A stretch of DNA of 64,000 nucleotides from the NCBI RefSeq assembly GCF_003724155.1, contig NZ_RJJQ01000010.1, forward strand, positions 124,001 to 188,000, given 5' to 3'. The DNA comes from Flexivirga caeni (GTDB lineage: Bacteria > Actinomycetota > Actinomycetes > Actinomycetales > Dermatophilaceae). A program made the position numbers and the translations under genes. Positions 17,302 through 27,047 of the stretch are shown here, piece after piece (position 1 is the stretch's first letter; each line of letters starts with the position of its first letter). The notes beneath the pieces were generated by a model that saw only the letters and a program-made list of their open reading frames with translations, did not search any database and had not been told where the DNA came from.

Positions 17302-18279
17302 ATGCGTGGAGCGGCGTGTGACAGGCCAGTGGTTCGCGGCACGGAACGACGCGCGACGGCCCGAGCGCTGGCCGGCGAGCACGGTGGTGTGGTGCACCGG
17401 ACCACCTTGGCAGAGCACGGCATAGACCGGTTCGGTGTGCGTAACGAGGTTGCGGCGGGGCGGTGGTTCAGGGTCGGCCGACACACCGTTGCGGTGGGGT
17501 CGCCCGAGATCGGAGTGGTCGCTCAGTGGTGGCGGGCGGTGTGGGAGAGCGGCTCGGGTGCGCGCCTCGACGGCGCGAGCGCCCTGTTGGCTGCCGGTAT
17601 GACGAGCTTCGAGACGTCCGTCATCGACGTCACCCTGCCGAAAACCAGCCGAACCTATCCGCTCCAGGGTGTCCGCCGGCATCTGCCGCGAGTCACGCCG
17701 GCTGTGACAGGCAGCGGCATTCCACGGGTCGGGACCGAGATCGCCACGATCCACGCCGCGCAGTGGGCGGCAACCGACCGGCAGGCAGCACTGCTCATCT
17801 GCCTGCCGATGCAGCAACGCCTCACCTCTGCGCCGAGACTGCAGCTAGCGTGGCGCAGCGTTCACCGATCTGCCCGGCGGACACTGCTCGATGCGGTCAT
17901 CACCGACGTCACGGACGGCGCCCAGTCCCTCGGCGAACTCGACTTCACTCGTCTGGCCCGGAAGTCCGGACTGCCACCGCCGTCACATCAGGCGGTGCGT
18001 GAGGGGCCGCACGGGCGGGTCTATCTGGATGTGTCATGGGACGACGTCGGCCTGGTGGTCGAGGTGGACGGTGGACATCACCTGCTCGCACTCAATCCCA
18101 TCGATGACGCGCTCCGCCAGAACGACCGAGTCACCGCGGGCGAGCGAATGCTGCGGATACCGGTCATCGGCCTGCGTCTCGTACCGGACCGATTCATGCT
18201 CCAGGTGCGTCATACCTACGATGCGCTACGGATCGAGGCGGGTCGCCGGCATGCAGCCCGCTCCAGGTCCAGTGGATAG
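17302..18279 (+). CDS. DUF559 (Vsr-like nuclease fold) protein with AbiEi-like N-terminus
   Basis: The 325-residue protein has an N-terminal winged-helix region of the type often labelled AbiEi antitoxin (ATARALAGEHGGVVHRTTL, then VRNEVAAGRWFRVGRH). Its C-terminal DUF559 domain has the acidic core LVVEVDGGHH, then DALRQNDRVTAGERMLRIPV. DUF559 belongs to the PD-(D/E)XK/Vsr-like nuclease group. I chose ATG 17302 (GGAAGCAGGG upstream); ATG 17281 is also in frame. The gene is framed by two related palindromes, and the second overlaps its stop codon. Such genes recur in multiple copies in actinobacterial genomes, and no function is established. Confidence 0.8.
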   Translation: MRGAACDRPVVRGTERRATARALAGEHGGVVHRTTLAEHGIDRFGVRNEVAAGRWFRVGRHTVAVGSPEIGVVAQWWRAVWESGSGARLDGASALLAAGMTSFETSVIDVTLPKTSRTYPLQGVRRHLPRVTPAVTGSGIPRVGTEIATIHAAQWAATDRQAALLICLPMQQRLTSAPRLQLAWRSVHRSARRTLLDAVITDVTDGAQSLGELDFTRLARKSGLPPPSHQAVREGPHGRVYLDVSWDDVGLVVEVDGGHHLLALNPIDDALRQNDRVTAGERMLRIPVIGLRLVPDRFMLQVRHTYDALRIEAGRRHAARSRSSG

Positions 18280-18304
18280 TGCGGCATTGCGCACGAACTA
18301 CTGG
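18269..18304. repeat. 36-bp palindrome, copy 2 (overlaps DUF559 stop)
   Basis: The left arm is CCAGTGGATAGTGCG, the centre GCATTG, and the right arm CGCACGAACTACTGG. Twelve of 15 arm positions pair, and flanking GT/AC adds two more pairs. The TAG stop of the DUF559 gene (18277-18279) lies inside it. It sits between converging genes, so it may also act as a terminator, but its match to copy 1 argues for a shared mobile or recognition element. Confidence 0.75.
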
Positions 18305-18336
18305 ACCCAGCGCCTGCCGGCGAGGACGAACCTCGG

Positions 18337-19221
18337 TCAGCCGACGCCACGGATCTGGCGACCGTAGGCCTGGTTCTCGAGCCGCTGGATGCGCTTCTCG
18401 GTCGGGGGGTGGGTCGACATCAGGCGGGAAACGTCCTGTGCGCGAAACGGATTGGCGATCATCATGTGGCTGGTGTTGACGACCTTGGGCTCCGGCGCCA
18501 GCGGGGTGCGGGCAGTGCCGGCTTCAAGCTTGCGCAGCGCGGACGCGAGCGCGAGCGGGTCACCGGTGAGCTTGGACCCGTCCTCGTCTGCGTCGTACTC
18601 ACGCGTGCGGCTGATGGCGAGCTGGATCATGCTGGCCGCGACCGGGGCGAGGAAGGCCATCGCGAGCATTGCCAGCGGGTTGGGCCGGTCGTCGTCGTTG
18701 TTGCCGCCGCCGAACATCCCGAACCACATCATCATCTGCGCGATCGAGGTGATGATGCCGGCCAGCGCCGCGGCGATCGACGAGGTGAGGATGTCGCGGT
18801 TGTAGACGTGCATCAGCTCGTGGCCGAGCACACCGCGTAGCTCCCGCTCGTCGAGCAGGTCGAGGATGCCCTGCGTGCAGCACACGGCGGCGTGCTGCGG
18901 GCTGCGGCCGGTGGCGAACGCGTTCGGTGCATCGGTCGGCGAGATGAACAGCTGCGGCATCGGCTTGCCCGCCTTGGTCGACAGCTCCCGCACGATGCGG
19001 TACATCTCCGGCGCCTGGATCTCGCTGACGGGATAGGCACGCATCGCCTTGATGGCCAGCTTGTCGGAGTTCCAGTAGCTGTACGCCGTTGTCGCGACGC
19101 CGATCAGCGCGAAGATCCAGATGTAGCGACCCCCGGCGACCAGCGCGCCGATCGCGAGCAGAATGACCCAGATGCCGCCGAACAACGCGGCCGTCTTGAG
19201 GCCGTTGAAGTGACGGTGCAT
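18337..19221 (-). CDS. htpX: Membrane zinc metalloprotease HtpX (M48)
   Basis: The 294-residue protein has two N-terminal TM segments, the HELMH zinc motif (about residue 133), two further TM segments and the third-ligand region (SRTREYDADEDG). It is the quality-control protease for misfolded membrane proteins, with its active site on the cytosolic face. ATG 19221 gives the family-typical start MHRHFNGLKTAA; a TTG three codons earlier is possible. It follows nuoN by 39 bp on the same strand and may be co-transcribed with the nuo operon, a large user of membrane insertion. Confidence 0.93.
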   Translation of the reverse strand: MHRHFNGLKTAALFGGIWVILLAIGALVAGGRYIWIFALIGVATTAYSYWNSDKLAIKAMRAYPVSEIQAPEMYRIVRELSTKAGKPMPQLFISPTDAPNAFATGRSPQHAAVCCTQGILDLLDERELRGVLGHELMHVYNRDILTSSIAAALAGIITSIAQMMMWFGMFGGGNNDDDRPNPLAMLAMAFLAPVAASMIQLAISRTREYDADEDGSKLTGDPLALASALRKLEAGTARTPLAPEPKVVNTSHMMIANPFRAQDVSRLMSTHPPTEKRIQRLENQAYGRQIRGVG

Positions 19222-19260
19222 ACCAGGCAAACGCGCCTGACCACCCGGTTTGTTCCGGCC

Positions 19261-20712
19261 TCAGCGGCCGACGAACTGCAGCAGCCACTGCGGCGCAATG
19301 CTGGTCACCGCGAGCGCGGCGGCGCCGACGATGACCAGGATCCGGTGCAGCGGATGCAGCGCGTCGGCGTGCTCCGGGTCCTTGCGCGCCCCGAAGAGGA
19401 TGCGCAGCCAGCGCAGGTAGACGGCGACTCCCAGCATCGCGTTGAGCGCCGCGATCACGGCCAGGATCCACATGCGCCCACCGGCCACAGGGCCGATCGC
19501 AGCCACCTTGGCGACCAGGCCGATCACGGCCGGCGGCAGGCCCATCAGGGTCAGCAGCCCGAGCGCGAGGGTGACGGCGAGCAACGGCCGGCGTCGCAGC
19601 AGCCCCCCGTATGACGACAGATCGGTCGCGTCCGCACGACCGTCGGCATGCGCCAGCGCCGTCACCACGGCGAAGACGACGAGGGTTGCGAGCGCATAAA
19701 CCATGAGGTAGGCGGCGGCCGACCGGACGGCCCGCGATGACACCGCGGCGAGCGGCAGCACGACCCAGCCGGCCTGGGAGACGGTCGACCAGGCGAGGAA
19801 GCGCAGCGCATTGCGTTCCCGCAGCGCCATCACGTTGCCGAGGGTCATCGAGACCGCAGCCAGGACACCGACAGCGGCGAGCGCGGAGGTGCCAAGCACG
19901 GTCACCCCCCGGAAGATGACCAGCAGCGCGGCGAGCGCGGCGATCTTGGAGGTGACCGCCAGGAAGCCGCCGATCGGCACCGACGCCCCGCTGAAGGCTT
20001 CCGGCGTCCAGGCGTGGAACGGGACGAGCGAGAGTTTGAAACCGAGCCCGGCGAGGATGAAAACCACTGCCAGCACGAGGATCCGGCGCGAGTCGGGATC
20101 CTGTGCGGCGTGCAGCACGGCGTCGCCGCTGAGCAATGCCGACCCGGTGGCGGCGAACCACAGCGCGGCGCCCATCGCGGTGATCGCGAAGCTGACGAGC
20201 GCGGTCGTCAGCAGCGCCAGCGCACCGTCGACCGCGGCGCGGCGGGCGCGCAGCGCGACCAGCGCGATCGCCGGCAGGGTCGCGAGCTCGAGCATGACCA
20301 GCCACGACCCGAGATCCCGCGACGCGACCACGCCTGTGGCACCGGCGGTCGCCGCGAGCAGCAGCGTCGCCTGCACGGCTGCCCGCTCTGCGGGCACGCG
20401 GATCGGCAATGCCAGCAACGCGATCACCGCACCGCTCACCAGTGCCGCGAGTTGCAGCCCGGCGCCGACGTGATCGACGGAGTAGAGGCAGGCGCCCCCA
20501 TGCGGCAGGCACAGGGTGTCGCGCGGGTCGTCCGCGGAGGGCAGCACCCCCGGCACCGCGGCGGCCGCACCGGCGAGCAGCAGCACCGCGGCGATGGCCC
20601 AGTGCGACCGGCCCAGCCGTGGCAGGAGCGCGTCCAGCACGAGCAGCAGTACGCAGCCAACGGCCGGAATGAGCACTGGCGCCAGCAGCCACCAGTGATA
20701 GGTCAGCTTCAT
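19261..20712 (-). CDS. nuoN: NADH-quinone oxidoreductase subunit N
   Basis: The 483-residue protein has about 14 TM segments and belongs to the Mrp antiporter-like family. It has the conserved membrane Lys/Glu regions and the loop LVPFHAWTPEAFSGA (Lys before this in GLGFKLSLVPFH). It is one of three proton-pumping subunits of complex I. ATG 20712 overlaps the nuoM stop. It is the last nuo gene of the locus. Confidence 0.93.
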   Translation of the reverse strand: MKLTYHWWLLAPVLIPAVGCVLLLVLDALLPRLGRSHWAIAAVLLLAGAAAAVPGVLPSADDPRDTLCLPHGGACLYSVDHVGAGLQLAALVSGAVIALLALPIRVPAERAAVQATLLLAATAGATGVVASRDLGSWLVMLELATLPAIALVALRARRAAVDGALALLTTALVSFAITAMGAALWFAATGSALLSGDAVLHAAQDPDSRRILVLAVVFILAGLGFKLSLVPFHAWTPEAFSGASVPIGGFLAVTSKIAALAALLVIFRGVTVLGTSALAAVGVLAAVSMTLGNVMALRERNALRFLAWSTVSQAGWVVLPLAAVSSRAVRSAAAYLMVYALATLVVFAVVTALAHADGRADATDLSSYGGLLRRRPLLAVTLALGLLTLMGLPPAVIGLVAKVAAIGPVAGGRMWILAVIAALNAMLGVAVYLRWLRILFGARKDPEHADALHPLHRILVIVGAAALAVTSIAPQWLLQFVGR

Positions 20713-22211
20713 CGCCCGGTCACCGCCATCAGGTGGGTGACTGCGTCAGAGGTGGTGTGCAGCAGCACGACGGGTACGACGCCCAGCGCGATCGCGGCAA
20801 CACTTAGGGCGCCGGCGACCAGCCATTCGTTGCCGTGCGCATCGGTTTCCGGCTCGGCGGCGGGCGGCGCTCCGCCCTCGGCGCGGCCCTGCCAGACGAT
20901 CCGCAGCACGCGCAGCGCATAGGCGGCCGCGAGCACCGCACCCACCGACGCCACCGCGGCCAGCACCCGGAACCAGCCCAGCGGCCGGTCCCCGCCGGGG
21001 CTCCACGCCCCGAAGATGGCCAGTACCTCACCCCAGAAGCCCGCCAGTCCGGGCAGCCCCATGGACGCGGCGAAGCCGATCACCAGGGCCAGGCTCAGCC
21101 GCGGGGAGATGTCGCGCAGTGACCGGCGCACCGTGTCCAGATCGTCGCTGCCCCAGCGGTGTTTGAGTCCGCCGACCACGGCGAAGAGCAACGCAGAGAT
21201 CACCCCGTGGGCGATGTTGGCGTAGAGCGCCGCTTGCAGCCCGATCGCGGTGCCGCTCATCAGCCCGAGCAGCACGAATCCCATGTGCGCCACCGACGAC
21301 CACGCCACCAGTCGCTTCAGGCTGCGTTCGACCAGACACACCAGGCCGCCCCAGATGATGCCGATGACCGCGAGCGTCGCGACATATGGGGCGAGTCGCT
21401 GGACGCCGTCGGGCAGCGGCGCGATGACCAGCCGGACCAGTCCGTAGGTGCCCATCTTGAGCAGCACCGCCGCGAGCAGCATGGAGCCGGCGGTCGGCGC
21501 GACCGTGTGCGCTCGCGGCAGCCAGGAATGCAGCGGCCACATCGGCACCTTGATGCCGAGCCCGATGAGCAGGATCAGCGCGACCGCGGTCTGCTGTCCG
21601 GCGGGCAGTCGGTGCGCTGCCAGTCCGGCGAAGTCACTGGTGCCTGCGGCGAAGGTCATGGTCAGGATCCCGACGAGCATGAGCGTCGAGCCGAGCACCG
21701 TGTAGAGCACGAAGGTGTTTGCGGCACGGGACCTTTCGCGGGCGTCACGCCGGTCGCCGAACCGGCCGATCAGCACCCACATGGGCACCAGGACGACCTC
21801 GAAGGCGACGAAGAAGCTGATCGCGTCCTGCACCAGGAAGCTGGCGATGCCGCCACCGATCACAAGCAACAGACAGCCGAAGAACGTTGCGGGAGTGCCG
21901 CCTTCGGGCTGCTCATGCCGCGCATGCAGCACGACGAGCACGCCGACAGCAGCCGTCATGAGCAGCAGCGGGACGCTGATGCCGTCGACCGCCAGGTGCA
22001 GGCGCATGCCGATCTCGGGCACCCACTGCCGGTCGAGCACCGGGCGCTGCACAGCGATGACCACGCACGCGAGCAACGCGAGGACGGTCACGACCAGCGA
22101 GACGATGTATGCCGTGTGGCGGCTCACCGCGCGGGCGCTGCGGTCGCCGACAACCAGTGCCAGACCGGCGACGATCGGCGCAAGCGGGGCGACGAGGAGT
22201 GCGGCTACCAC
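20709..22211 (-). CDS. nuoM: NADH-quinone oxidoreductase subunit M
   Basis: The 500-residue, 14-TM antiporter-like subunit has the family signatures FFVAFEVVLVPMWVLIG and GLGIKVPMWPLHSWLPRAH, which carry the pumping Glu and Lys. It starts at GTG 22211, overlapping the nuoL stop (TAG) by 7 nt, and ends overlapping nuoN. Part of the distal proton-pumping arm of complex I. Confidence 0.94.
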   Translation of the reverse strand: MVAALLVAPLAPIVAGLALVVGDRSARAVSRHTAYIVSLVVTVLALLACVVIAVQRPVLDRQWVPEIGMRLHLAVDGISVPLLLMTAAVGVLVVLHARHEQPEGGTPATFFGCLLLVIGGGIASFLVQDAISFFVAFEVVLVPMWVLIGRFGDRRDARERSRAANTFVLYTVLGSTLMLVGILTMTFAAGTSDFAGLAAHRLPAGQQTAVALILLIGLGIKVPMWPLHSWLPRAHTVAPTAGSMLLAAVLLKMGTYGLVRLVIAPLPDGVQRLAPYVATLAVIGIIWGGLVCLVERSLKRLVAWSSVAHMGFVLLGLMSGTAIGLQAALYANIAHGVISALLFAVVGGLKHRWGSDDLDTVRRSLRDISPRLSLALVIGFAASMGLPGLAGFWGEVLAIFGAWSPGGDRPLGWFRVLAAVASVGAVLAAAYALRVLRIVWQGRAEGGAPPAAEPETDAHGNEWLVAGALSVAAIALGVVPVVLLHTTSDAVTHLMAVTGR

Positions 22212-24259
22212 AGGATCACGCCCATCAGACCGACCGCCACGAGCCCGACCGAGACCGCGAGCAGTCCGGTGGTCGGACGGTGCGTGTGCAGCCGGGCGGT
22301 GCGGCGAGCAAGCGCTGCCGACGCCTCGGGAAGCCGCTGCACTCCGGCATCCAGTCGGCCCTCCAGCCGGGTCACCACGTGCGCCAGGCCGACGACCGGC
22401 CGGACGACCGCGACGTAGATGCGGTCCACGTCGAAGCCCCGGGACGCCGCAGCACGCACGAAGACCGGCACACGCGCGGCGGCGTCGCCATACACCGTGC
22501 CGACCGACATCATCCGCACGAGCAACGCGACCGCGCCCATCAGCAACAGACCGGCACCGATCAGCCAGCCGTTCGGATGTTTCCAGTCGACGTCGAGCAT
22601 CGGGGAGAAGATCAGCAACCCGCCGACCACCGAGAGCAGCGCGAGCAGCTGCAACCCGAAGCGCGCACCACCGCCGGGTTGCTGGTGGACCAGCAGGTCA
22701 TCCTCCTCTTCCACCTCCGCGATCGGCGCGGGCTGCGCGACGGCGCCATCGATCGGGCGGCCGTGCTGGTCGACAGGTGGCAGTCCGACGAGCATGTCGA
22801 CGATGCCGACCTCTTGCACGGCGTAGCTGTCCTCGACCACTTCGAGTGCCTGCACTCGCTGGGCACCGGTGCGGTGAATGAGGATCAGCCACATCCGCAT
22901 GCTGTACGCCGCGGTCAGCAGCACCACGCACGCCAGCGCGGCGAAGGCGATGCGCGCGCTCGTGTCTCCGTCGATGCCGCCACGGGCTGCCTGGTCGATG
23001 ATCAGGTCCTTGGACACGAAACCCGCGAAGGGCGGGACACCGGCAAGCGCGAGCAGACCGATGCCGACCATCCGGCGGCATCCCGGGTACTTGCTCAGCA
23101 CGCCGGACAGCCGCTCGACGGTTGTGCCCGCAACCAGCACCGACAGCCAGCCCATCATCAGGAAGAGCAGCGCCTTGAACATCGCGTGCGACAGCAGGTG
23201 GGCGATGCCGAGATCGGCGCCGGCACGCGGCGTGACGACCGCGAGGCCGAGCAGCATCAGCGCGACCTGGGACACGGTCGACCAGGCGAGTAGTCGTTTC
23301 AGGTCATGCTGCAGGAAGGCGAGGACGCCGGCGCCGACCATCGAGACCGACGCCACGATCGTGAGCACCAGCCGCGCCGGATCGGACAGTTCGAGCAGTG
23401 CGACCAGCTTGCCGAGCACGACGGTGCCCGCGGCGACCATGGTCGCCGCGTGGATGAGCGCCGAGGCCGGGGTCGGGCCTTCCATCGCGTCGGGCAGCCA
23501 GTCCTGGAACGGCACCTGTGCCGACTTGCCGGCGACCGCGCAGATCAGGCACAGCAGCGCGGCGGCGAGTGCCGTGTGGTGGTGGGCGGCGGCATGGGTC
23601 CAGTGGGTGACGACGACGCCGAGGTCGGTGCTGCGGGCGCCGAGCGCGAGGATCGCCAGACCGATGACCAGCGGGGTATCGGCGATCCGGGTGACCAGGA
23701 ATGCCTTGTATGCCGCCCGGCGGGCCTTCGAACGCTCCGACTCGTGCCCGATGAGCAGGTAGGAGCACCAGCCCATCAGCTCCCAGCCGATGAGGGTCAG
23801 CAGCAGGTCCCCGGACAGGACCACGAGCTGCATCGCGGCGGTGAAAAGGCCCACCGTTGCGGCGAATTGGCGGTAGCGCGGGTCGCTGTAGAGATACCAC
23901 CGGGTGAAGAGCTGCACCGCCCACGAGACCAGCCCGACGGCGACCGCGACCAGCACGGAGAGCCGGTCGACCTGCAGGTGCAGCGGGATGCTGAAGCCAG
24001 GCCCGACGGGCAGCTGCCCGATCGTGCCGGGCGAGGCGACCGCGCCGCCGCGCGCTTGCTGCGCGAGCAGGGCGATTGCCGCGGCGAGACCGAGGAAGCT
24101 CAGCGTTGCGGAGACCACGAACGCTGCCGCGCTGCGACGGGTCAGCAGGATCACCAGCACCGGGATCGCCGCGGGCAGCAGCACGACCAGGTGACTCGGC
24201 TGCAGCGCGAAGTCCAGCGCGAGCGTCGAGCTGTCGAAGCGGCCGTCGCCCAGCATCAT
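22205..24259 (-). CDS. nuoL: NADH-quinone oxidoreductase subunit L
   Basis: The 684-residue subunit has the antiporter core (LIGWELMGWCSYLLIG; KSAQVPFQDWLPDAMEGPTPASALIHAATMVAAG split by the broken helix) and the C-terminal extension that forms the lateral helix along the membrane arm. Between about residues 470 and 525 it has a hydrophilic segment with an acidic patch (EVEEEDD) between C-terminal helices, longer than I would expect. ATG 24259 overlaps the nuoK stop. Terminal proton-pumping subunit. Confidence 0.94.
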   Translation of the reverse strand: MMLGDGRFDSSTLALDFALQPSHLVVLLPAAIPVLVILLTRRSAAAFVVSATLSFLGLAAAIALLAQQARGGAVASPGTIGQLPVGPGFSIPLHLQVDRLSVLVAVAVGLVSWAVQLFTRWYLYSDPRYRQFAATVGLFTAAMQLVVLSGDLLLTLIGWELMGWCSYLLIGHESERSKARRAAYKAFLVTRIADTPLVIGLAILALGARSTDLGVVVTHWTHAAAHHHTALAAALLCLICAVAGKSAQVPFQDWLPDAMEGPTPASALIHAATMVAAGTVVLGKLVALLELSDPARLVLTIVASVSMVGAGVLAFLQHDLKRLLAWSTVSQVALMLLGLAVVTPRAGADLGIAHLLSHAMFKALLFLMMGWLSVLVAGTTVERLSGVLSKYPGCRRMVGIGLLALAGVPPFAGFVSKDLIIDQAARGGIDGDTSARIAFAALACVVLLTAAYSMRMWLILIHRTGAQRVQALEVVEDSYAVQEVGIVDMLVGLPPVDQHGRPIDGAVAQPAPIAEVEEEDDLLVHQQPGGGARFGLQLLALLSVVGGLLIFSPMLDVDWKHPNGWLIGAGLLLMGAVALLVRMMSVGTVYGDAAARVPVFVRAAASRGFDVDRIYVAVVRPVVGLAHVVTRLEGRLDAGVQRLPEASAALARRTARLHTHRPTTGLLAVSVGLVAVGLMGVILW

Positions 24260-24561
24260 TCGGATTCACCCGCTTCGGTCAGGTCAATGTTGCCCCGGGC
24301 GCGGAAGACGGCAAGGATCACGCCGAGGGCGACGCTGATCTCGGCCGCCGCGATGGTGATCACGAAGATGGTCATGACTTGACCGGCACGCAGAGTGTCG
24401 CTGGTCAGCGCACCGACCGTCACGAAGAGCAACCCGGCGGCCGCGAGCATCAGCTCGACTCCGATCAGCACCAGGATGGCGTTGCGCCGGGCGAGCACGC
24501 CGTAGAGGCCGATGCCGAAGAGCAGTCCGACGAGGATCATCGGCAGCACGGGGTGGATCAT
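24256..24561 (-). CDS. nuoK: NADH-quinone oxidoreductase subunit K
   Basis: The 101-residue, three-TM protein has the standard NuoK length and the conserved membrane Glu residues (LIGVELMLAA, and FVITIAAAEISVALG). ATG 24561 overlaps the nuoJ stop and its own stop overlaps nuoL. It links the quinone-binding end of the membrane arm to the antiporter subunits. Confidence 0.94.
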   Translation of the reverse strand: MIHPVLPMILVGLLFGIGLYGVLARRNAILVLIGVELMLAAAGLLFVTVGALTSDTLRAGQVMTIFVITIAAAEISVALGVILAVFRARGNIDLTEAGESE

Positions 24562-25088
24562 CGCGGCACCCCGTCGGCGTCGCCCCGTGGCCCGATCGGC
24601 AACCGTGCCAGGGCAAGTGCGGCGACGAGCGCCACCAGCAGCAGCGCGGACAGCACCTCGAACGGCCACACCCAGCTGCCGAAGAGTCGCGCGGCCAGCA
24701 GGTGCGTGCCGCCGCCGTTCACGCGCTTCTTGTCGTTGCCGAACGCGCTGATCAGCACGCTGGCCAGCAGTGCCGCGGTCGCGGCACCGACAACCAATGC
24801 GGCGGCGCGCTGCACCCGTGACGTATCGTGCTCGGCGCTGCGCCCGATCGGTGCGCGGGTGAGCATGAGCGCGAAGAGCACCAGCACGACGATGGCACCG
24901 ACATACACCAATAACTGCACCAGCGCGACGAATTCGGCGCCGAGCACGAGATAGCAGCCCGACAGCGACGCCAGGCTGACGATCAGCCACAGCGCCGAGT
25001 GCACCAGGTGTTTGGTGCTCACCGCAAGCAGCGCGGCAGCGACGCTGATCGTGCCCGCGATAGTGAAGAGCACGTCGTATGTCGTCAC
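24558..25088 (-). CDS. nuoJ: NADH-quinone oxidoreductase subunit J
   Basis: The 176-residue protein has five TM segments, including the conserved third helix ([20 protein letters not shown]) that contains the pi-bulge region moved during turnover. The C-terminus is Arg/Gly-rich. GTG 25088 overlaps the nuoI stop. It sits in the membrane arm beside NuoK and NuoH. Confidence 0.93.
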   Translation of the reverse strand: MTTYDVLFTIAGTISVAAALLAVSTKHLVHSALWLIVSLASLSGCYLVLGAEFVALVQLLVYVGAIVVLVLFALMLTRAPIGRSAEHDTSRVQRAAALVVGAATAALLASVLISAFGNDKKRVNGGGTHLLAARLFGSWVWPFEVLSALLLVALVAALALARLPIGPRGDADGVPR

Positions 25089-25552
25089 GACACGTCACCC
25101 TCCACGGCCTCCGGCGGCGGCACGGTGCGCATCCACTCCCCCAGCTTTTCCTTCTCGTGCAACAGGTTCCGGATGTCGCCGTCGGCATACTCGAACTCGG
25201 GGCTCCAGAAGAGCGCGTCGAACGGGCACACGTCGATGCAGATCCCGCAGTACATGCACAGGCTGAAGTCGATGGCGAAGCGATCGAGCATGTTGTGCTG
25301 CCGGGCACGCCCGCCTTCCGGTCCAGGCGGCACGGTCTCCTTGTGCGAGTCGATGTAAATGCACCAGTCGGGGCACTCGCGCGCGCAGAGCATGCAGGAG
25401 GTGCAGTTCTCCTCCAGCAGCGCGATCACGCCGCGGCTGCGATCGGGCAGGTCGGGCCGAACATGCGGGTATTGCTGGGTGTGCGCGTGCGTGACCATGG
25501 TGCGCGCCGTGGTCGCCATACCCTTGGCGAGGCCGCCGAGGAACTTGCTCAT
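25085..25552 (-). CDS. nuoI: NADH-quinone oxidoreductase subunit I (2x[4Fe-4S])
   Basis: The 155-residue protein has two ferredoxin-type motifs, [12 protein letters not shown] and [12 protein letters not shown], which bind clusters N6a and N6b. It carries electrons from the peripheral arm to NuoB. ATG 25552 overlaps the nuoH stop. In complex I types that lack the NADH module, NuoI and its equivalents are the likely entry point for ferredoxin electrons. Confidence 0.95.
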   Translation of the reverse strand: MSKFLGGLAKGMATTARTMVTHAHTQQYPHVRPDLPDRSRGVIALLEENCTSCMLCARECPDWCIYIDSHKETVPPGPEGGRARQHNMLDRFAIDFSLCMYCGICIDVCPFDALFWSPEFEYADGDIRNLLHEKEKLGEWMRTVPPPEAVEGDVS

Positions 25553-26511
25553 CGGGAAGTCACCACCACTCCGACTGCGGTTATTGCCAGCTGTAGCAAC
25601 GCGATCGGGACCAGACCGAGCCAAGCGACGCGCTGCAGCTGGTCCTCGCGCAGCCGCGGCCAAGCAACCCGGATCCAGATGATCACGAACGCGAAGATCC
25701 CTCCCTTGATCAACATCCAGAGCCAGCCGAGCGAGTCCGGCAGCGGGCCGGCCCAGGCACCGAGCCAGAGCGCGGCGAGCAGGAACGACATCACGACGAT
25801 GCCGGCATACTCGGCGAGCAGGAAGAGTGCGAACCGCAGCCCGGTGTATTCGGTGAAGGGGCCCATGACCAGTTCGGAGTCGGCGACCGGCATGTCGAAC
25901 GGCGGGCGCTGCAGCTCGGCAGTGGCGGCGACGAGGAAGACGAGGGCGCCCGGCAGCTGCCAGATCAGCCACCAGGGGTTCCAGGCATGGGCGATGCCGA
26001 CCAGCGACAGCGAGCCGGCCGCGATCGCGAACGACGCGCACACCAGGATCAGCGGCAGCTCGTAGGAGACGAGTTGGGCGGCGGTGCGCATGCCGCCGAG
26101 CAGCGAGTATTTGTTGCCGCTGGACCAGCCAGCCATGAGCGTGCCGAGGGTGCCGATGCCGCCGATGGCGAGCAGCCAGACCAGGCTGCCCGGCACGTTC
26201 GCGCCGTAGAAGTGCGGACCGAAGGGTATGACGGCGAGCGCGAGCAGGTAGGCGACGATGCCTAGCGCGGGGGCGATGCGGAAGACGCGCTTGTCGGCCG
26301 CGAGCGGGACGATGTCCTCCTTCTGGGCAAACTTCACGCCGTCGGCAATCAGCTGGGCCCAGCCGTGGAATCCGCCGGCCTCCATCGGGCCGAGGCGGCC
26401 CTGCATGTGGCCCATGACCTTGTGCTCGGTCTGGCCGACCAGCAGCGGGAGCACCAGGAAGGCGGCGAGCACGCAGACCGACCGGATGACGATCTCGACG
26501 AAGTCGTTCAC
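25549..26511 (-). CDS. nuoH: NADH-quinone oxidoreductase subunit H
   Basis: The 320-residue, eight-TM protein has the conserved first-loop segment ([23 protein letters not shown]) broken by the GPMEAG variant of the usual GPN motif, plus an acidic loop ([12 protein letters not shown]) near the quinone channel. It forms the quinone-binding joint of complex I with NuoB and NuoD. Its start overlaps the nuoC stop directly: there is no nuoD between them. Confidence 0.93.
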   Translation of the reverse strand: MNDFVEIVIRSVCVLAAFLVLPLLVGQTEHKVMGHMQGRLGPMEAGGFHGWAQLIADGVKFAQKEDIVPLAADKRVFRIAPALGIVAYLLALAVIPFGPHFYGANVPGSLVWLLAIGGIGTLGTLMAGWSSGNKYSLLGGMRTAAQLVSYELPLILVCASFAIAAGSLSLVGIAHAWNPWWLIWQLPGALVFLVAATAELQRPPFDMPVADSELVMGPFTEYTGLRFALFLLAEYAGIVVMSFLLAALWLGAWAGPLPDSLGWLWMLIKGGIFAFVIIWIRVAWPRLREDQLQRVAWLGLVPIALLQLAITAVGVVVTSR

Positions 26512-27047
26512 CTCGGTCCCCAGCTCTCGTCGGGTATGCCGGGGGGCTGCATCCGGCGGCGCGGGGCACGCGCCGGCTTGCCATCAGTGCCACTGCCACC
26601 GGGCTCCTTGGCGCCCGGCCAAGGCTTGCTGACCCTGGAGGCGAGGACGAACGACTTGCGGAGCGGGTTGCCGTCGAAACCGTCCGGCAGCAACAGTTTT
26701 CGCAGCTTTCCGCCGCCGGTCTCGGTGAACCCGTCGAAGCCGATGCCGAACATCTCGAAGGTTTCGCGCTCGTGCCAGGCGGCGCCCGGCCAGAGCGGGG
26801 TGCAACTCGGCAGCGAGGCGCCGTCGGTGATGTGTGTCTGCGCCAGCACTTCGCGCAGCGCGCCGGGCGACAGGTCGTAGAGGTGAACGACGACGTCGAA
26901 ACCGGGCTCGTCGCCAGCGTCGGTGTTGTCCACGGCGGTGAGGAAGTCGAAGAAGGCGAAACCTGCGTCGCGCTGCTCCTGCAGGGTATCCAGCCAATCC
27001 TCAGGCGTGCAGTCGAGGGTCCGCAGGCGCGCGGTCGCGTCGGTCAT
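26508..27047 (-). CDS. nuoC: NADH-quinone oxidoreductase subunit C (not fused to D)
   Basis: The 179-residue protein has the 30-kDa subunit core: FDFLTAVDN, then [10 protein letters not shown], then the signature [16 protein letters not shown], then [20 protein letters not shown] Pro/Gly/Arg-rich tail follows. It is not fused to NuoD, and NuoD is also absent from the operon. It starts at 27047, overlapping nuoB. Confidence 0.93.
   Translation of the reverse strand: MTDATARLRTLDCTPEDWLDTLQEQRDAGFAFFDFLTAVDNTDAGDEPGFDVVVHLYDLSPGALREVLAQTHITDGASLPSCTPLWPGAAWHERETFEMFGIGFDGFTETGGGKLRKLLLPDGFDGNPLRKSFVLASRVSKPWPGAKEPGGSGTDGKPARAPRRRMQPPGIPDESWGPR

Noticed and set aside
18599-20692. A 697-codon minus-strand frame over nuoN and htpX
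   Set aside because: It is out of frame with two confident genes and has the Arg/Ala composition typical of shadow frames.
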